This document shows, piece by piece, positions 6,382 to 8,508 of a stretch of DNA of 8,508 bases. The number at the start of each line of letters is the position of its first letter. Positions within the stretch are counted from its first letter, which is position 1. The notes below the pieces were generated by a model. That model saw only the letters and a program-made list of their open reading frames with translations, had not been told where the DNA came from and made no database searches. This stretch comes from Dehalococcoidales bacterium (GTDB lineage Bacteria; Chloroflexota; Dehalococcoidia; Dehalococcoidales; RBG-16-60-22): the NCBI GenBank assembly GCA_030628245.1, contig DAOVRI010000069.1, positions 1-8,508 of the forward strand. The letters are read 5' to 3'. The position numbers and the translations under genes were made by a program.

Positions 6382-7290
6382 TTACTCCTTCTTACCGAAA
6401 TTTTCTTCCAGGAATTTTTCGACCTCGGAGCATACGCCGGGGTATTGCCACGAGTAGTCATGCCCTGGTGCCTTCAACCAGCTTAAAATGCTGCCCGGAT
6501 TATCTTCCGGCGAGGTCAAACCGAACCATCCCTTGACGGTAGACCATATCATGGCAGGGACATTGCCGTAGCTAAAGGTATCAACGCCTCTTCCGTTACT
6601 GTTCATCAGCAGTGTCCTGTCCAGCGCACTAGGCTTGTGCCAGAAAGGCGTGCCCGTCTGGATACTGTAGACCTGGGCCTTGTCTTTTAAAATACCCATG
6701 GTCTTATCGGAAATTACCGTGCCGGTGCTCTCCCCGGCCACAATAACTCTCAGGTCCGGAAGGTGGTCGGTGAGAAACTCCACCCGCCAGGCCAGGTCTT
6801 TGGCCTTATGCGGATAACGGGAGGTCGCTTCGTAAAACTCCTTGAGACAGCCTGTAATGCCGCTGCTGGTACGCCGGTAGTTCAACACCAGCGAATTATA
6901 CCCCTGGCTCTTCAGCTGCGATTTAATGCCATCCAGAATACTGGCCCAGCCGGGCGTTTCATTTGTTAAATTCCACCCCCAGCCACCCGAATTGAAGACA
7001 ATGACGACATCCAGGTCTTTAACTTCCGTATACATCGCCAGCAACTGGTCTACAAAATTCTGTGTATTTTCCTGGCCTTTCCCTACCAACTCGCTGGCCA
7101 GTTCAACGGCGTCATCCACTACCGATTGCGGCACCGCCGAACGGTCGCACGCGGTCAACGGGGGTCCCTGTATCCCGATATCTTTAGCCATTCCGACCTC
7201 TGAACTAAATATAGTCAGCCAAACAATGGCAATCAGGGGAACAGCTACCAGTAATACCACAATCCCCAGGCTGCCGATTTTTTTTAACAT
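6382..7290 (-). CDS. Membrane-anchored or secreted putative alpha/beta-hydrolase (serine hydrolase)
   Basis: I do not recognise a named family for this 302-residue protein. The N-terminus is MLKK followed by a hydrophobic stretch at about 8-28, which fits a signal anchor or signal peptide with the rest outside the membrane; a signal peptidase site after Ala35 is possible. The remainder looks like an alpha/beta-hydrolase: a strand ending in VVIVFNSGGWGW (95-106) resembles the oxyanion region, LRVIVAGESTGT (180-191) has the nucleophile elbow G-E-S-T-G with Ser188, Asp237 follows a predicted late strand, and His277 (APGHDYSW) sits near the C-terminus. Together these could be a Ser-Asp-His triad. 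Cysteines are at 48, 148 and 287. The gene sits between argD and argG with gaps of 31 and 25 bases, so it is probably in the arginine operon. It is unlikely to be the acetylornithine deacetylase, which is a cytosolic zinc enzyme. The start is ATG with only a weak GAAG site. An esterase, lipase-like or amidase role is possible; the substrate is unknown. Confidence 0.72.
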   Translation of the reverse strand: MLKKIGSLGIVVLLVAVPLIAIVWLTIFSSEVGMAKDIGIQGPPLTACDRSAVPQSVVDDAVELASELVGKGQENTQNFVDQLLAMYTEVKDLDVVIVFNSGGWGWNLTNETPGWASILDGIKSQLKSQGYNSLVLNYRRTSSGITGCLKEFYEATSRYPHKAKDLAWRVEFLTDHLPDLRVIVAGESTGTVISDKTMGILKDKAQVYSIQTGTPFWHKPSALDRTLLMNSNGRGVDTFSYGNVPAMIWSTVKGWFGLTSPEDNPGSILSWLKAPGHDYSWQYPGVCSEVEKFLEENFGKKE

Positions 7291-7321
7291 TAGCGTTTCT
7301 TCAACTTCATTTTAGCAATAT

Positions 7322-8508
7322 TTACTTAACAATTCCAGAGAATACCCCATCCAGTATGCCGATAGCCCGGTCGACTTCCTTATTTCCGACAATCAGCGGC
7401 GGCATCAGGCGGATGGCATTGGGTTTTACTTTATTGACCAGCAGTCCTTTCTCAAGGCAGGCCATCAATACGTCCTGGCCCATATCGCTATTGAATTCAA
7501 TAGCTACCAGGAGCCCGCGCCCCCGTACCTCGGTAATGAAGGAGTGTTTTTTCTTTAATTTTTGCAGCTCCTCCATGAGGTACTGTCCCACCTTCTTTAC
7601 ATTTCCGGTGATATCATTATCGATAATGTATTTTAGCGTGGCACAGGCGGCAGCGCAGGTGACCGGATTGCCCCCGAAAGTAGAGCCGTGGTCACCCGGA
7701 GCAAAAACGGAAGCGCTTTCCTTGGCCAGCAGTGCCCCGATGGGTATGCCGCTACCCAGACCTTTCGCCAGGGTCATTATGTCGGGTTCAACACCGTACT
7801 GTTCGTAGCCGAACATCGTCCCGAGGCGGCCTATCCCCGTCTGAATTTCGTCCAGTATCAGCAGAATCCCCTTCCGGTCACACCAGTTTCTCACCTTTTT
7901 CAAGTAATCATCATCGGGGATATTAACGCCCCCCTCCCCCTGAATCGGCTCCAGCATGATGGCACAGGTCTTGTCCTTGGTGGCCGACTTAACAGCATCG
8001 ATATTATTAAATGCCACACTGATAAAACCTGCCGGTACAGGGGTATAGGGCTTATGAAACTTCTCCTGCCCGGTGGCGGCAGTCGTTGCCAGGGAGCGTC
8101 CGTGGAAGGAATTTAAAGCCGTAATAACTTCGTAAGCGCCGTTTAATTTCAGGCTTCCGTAACGTCGGGCAAGCTTCACGGCCCCTTCATTGGCTTCCAG
8201 ACCGCTGTTGCAGATAAAAACCCTGTCGAGACAGCTATTCTCGACCAGAAGTTGAGCGAGCTTAACCTGGGGAACGGTGAAGAACTGATTGGAAGTCTGG
8301 ATAAGGGTACGCGCTTGCTCAGCCACGGCGTCGGCCACCACCGGGGGGCAGTGTCCGAGGCTGTTGACCGCCCATCCGCCGACGAAGTCCAGGTACTCTT
8401 TGCCTTTATCGTCCCAGACCCGCGCCCCTTCTCCCCTTACCAGGGTCACCGGAACGCGTACTACGACCTGCATATAGTATTTACTTTCCAGTTCCGGCCA
8501 GTCAGTCA
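7322..8508 (-). CDS. argD: Acetylornithine aminotransferase (start codon cut by the window edge)
   Basis: This PLP-dependent class III aminotransferase converts N-acetylglutamate semialdehyde and glutamate to N-acetylornithine and 2-oxoglutarate; related enzymes also act on succinyldiaminopimelate. Counting from the internal ATG at 8473, motifs include RGEGARVWDDKGKEYLDFVG (13-32), SGLEANEGAVKLAR (90-103), NSFHGRS (121-127), LDEIQTGIGRLG (207-218), the PLP-binding lysine Lys237 in LAKGLGSGIPIGA, and STFGGNP (264-270). That ATG is not the start: the frame stays open to the right edge and reads TDWPELESKYYMQ, a typical ArgD N-terminus. The two outermost bases, read on the minus strand, are TG in frame just before this, so the start codon is probably xTG with its first base outside the window. 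The full protein would then have 395 residues, with the lysine at 249. It is the first visible gene of the arginine cluster; its promoter is not in view. Confidence 0.96.
   Translation of the reverse strand, partial: TDWPELESKYYMQVVVRVPVTLVRGEGARVWDDKGKEYLDFVGGWAVNSLGHCPPVVADAVAEQARTLIQTSNQFFTVPQVKLAQLLVENSCLDRVFICNSGLEANEGAVKLARRYGSLKLNGAYEVITALNSFHGRSLATTAATGQEKFHKPYTPVPAGFISVAFNNIDAVKSATKDKTCAIMLEPIQGEGGVNIPDDDYLKKVRNWCDRKGILLILDEIQTGIGRLGTMFGYEQYGVEPDIMTLAKGLGSGIPIGALLAKESASVFAPGDHGSTFGGNPVTCAAACATLKYIIDNDITGNVKKVGQYLMEELQKLKKKHSFITEVRGRGLLVAIEFNSDMGQDVLMACLEKGLLVNKVKPNAIRLMPPLIVGNKEVDRAIGILDGVFSGIVK

Noticed and set aside
7278..7285. A run of eight T (A on the coding strand) at the start of the hydrolase gene as a frameshifting site
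   Set aside because: The frame is open without any shift and encodes a normal Lys-Lys N-terminus of a signal segment; the run alone is not evidence of programmed slippage.
7290..7310. A six-codon frame (MKLKKR) before the hydrolase gene, ending in TAATG
   Set aside because: It has no ribosome binding site, is very short and lies in AT-rich DNA, so the overlap is probably chance. A coupling role cannot be supported.

Overview
The window looks like ordinary chromosomal DNA from a bacterium of moderate GC content. It contains nine genes, packed almost end to end. Several protein details resemble what I remember of Dehalococcoidia (Chloroflexota): the zinc-cysteine form of ribosomal protein L28, the N-terminus of ArgD, and many GTG/TTG starts. 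This placement rests on family memory rather than a search, and a Firmicutes-like lineage is not excluded. There are no tRNA or rRNA genes, no CRISPR array, no insertion sequence and no phage genes. No stretch longer than about 140 bases lacks a gene.

Left third (1-3381, minus strand): a three-gene operon read right to left. The first gene encodes a FakA/YloV-type DAK2-domain kinase. Two tandem DegV-family (FakB-like) fatty-acid-binding proteins follow. The gap after fakA is 18 bases and carries a perfect Shine-Dalgarno sequence, and the two DegV genes overlap at TAATG. Together they make a plausible system for phosphorylating exogenous or recycled fatty acids. The two DegV proteins align without gaps at about 49% identity by hand count, so they arose by duplication. 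Both lack the C-terminal histidine usual in the family. The first bases of the window, read on the minus strand, could be the start of yet another DegV gene.

Middle (3382-3733): a 136-base divergent intergenic region separates fakA from rpmB (L28, plus strand). It holds a good extended -10 promoter for rpmB, a weaker opposing promoter candidate for fakA, a 17-base inverted repeat over the overlapping -10 regions, and a possible hairpin covering the fakA ribosome binding site. rpmB converges on argH with only 30 bases between them.

Right part (3734-8508, minus strand): an arginine biosynthesis operon in the order argD, a membrane-anchored putative serine hydrolase, argG, argH. ArgD makes N-acetylornithine, while ArgG and ArgH turn citrulline and aspartate into arginine and fumarate. 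The steps from acetylornithine to citrulline are not in the window. The hydrolase is the least explained gene here. argD runs off the right edge, and its start codon appears to be missing exactly one base. I see no evidence of a wholly new multi-gene system. The best leads are the hydrolase inside the arginine operon and the altered tandem DegV pair.
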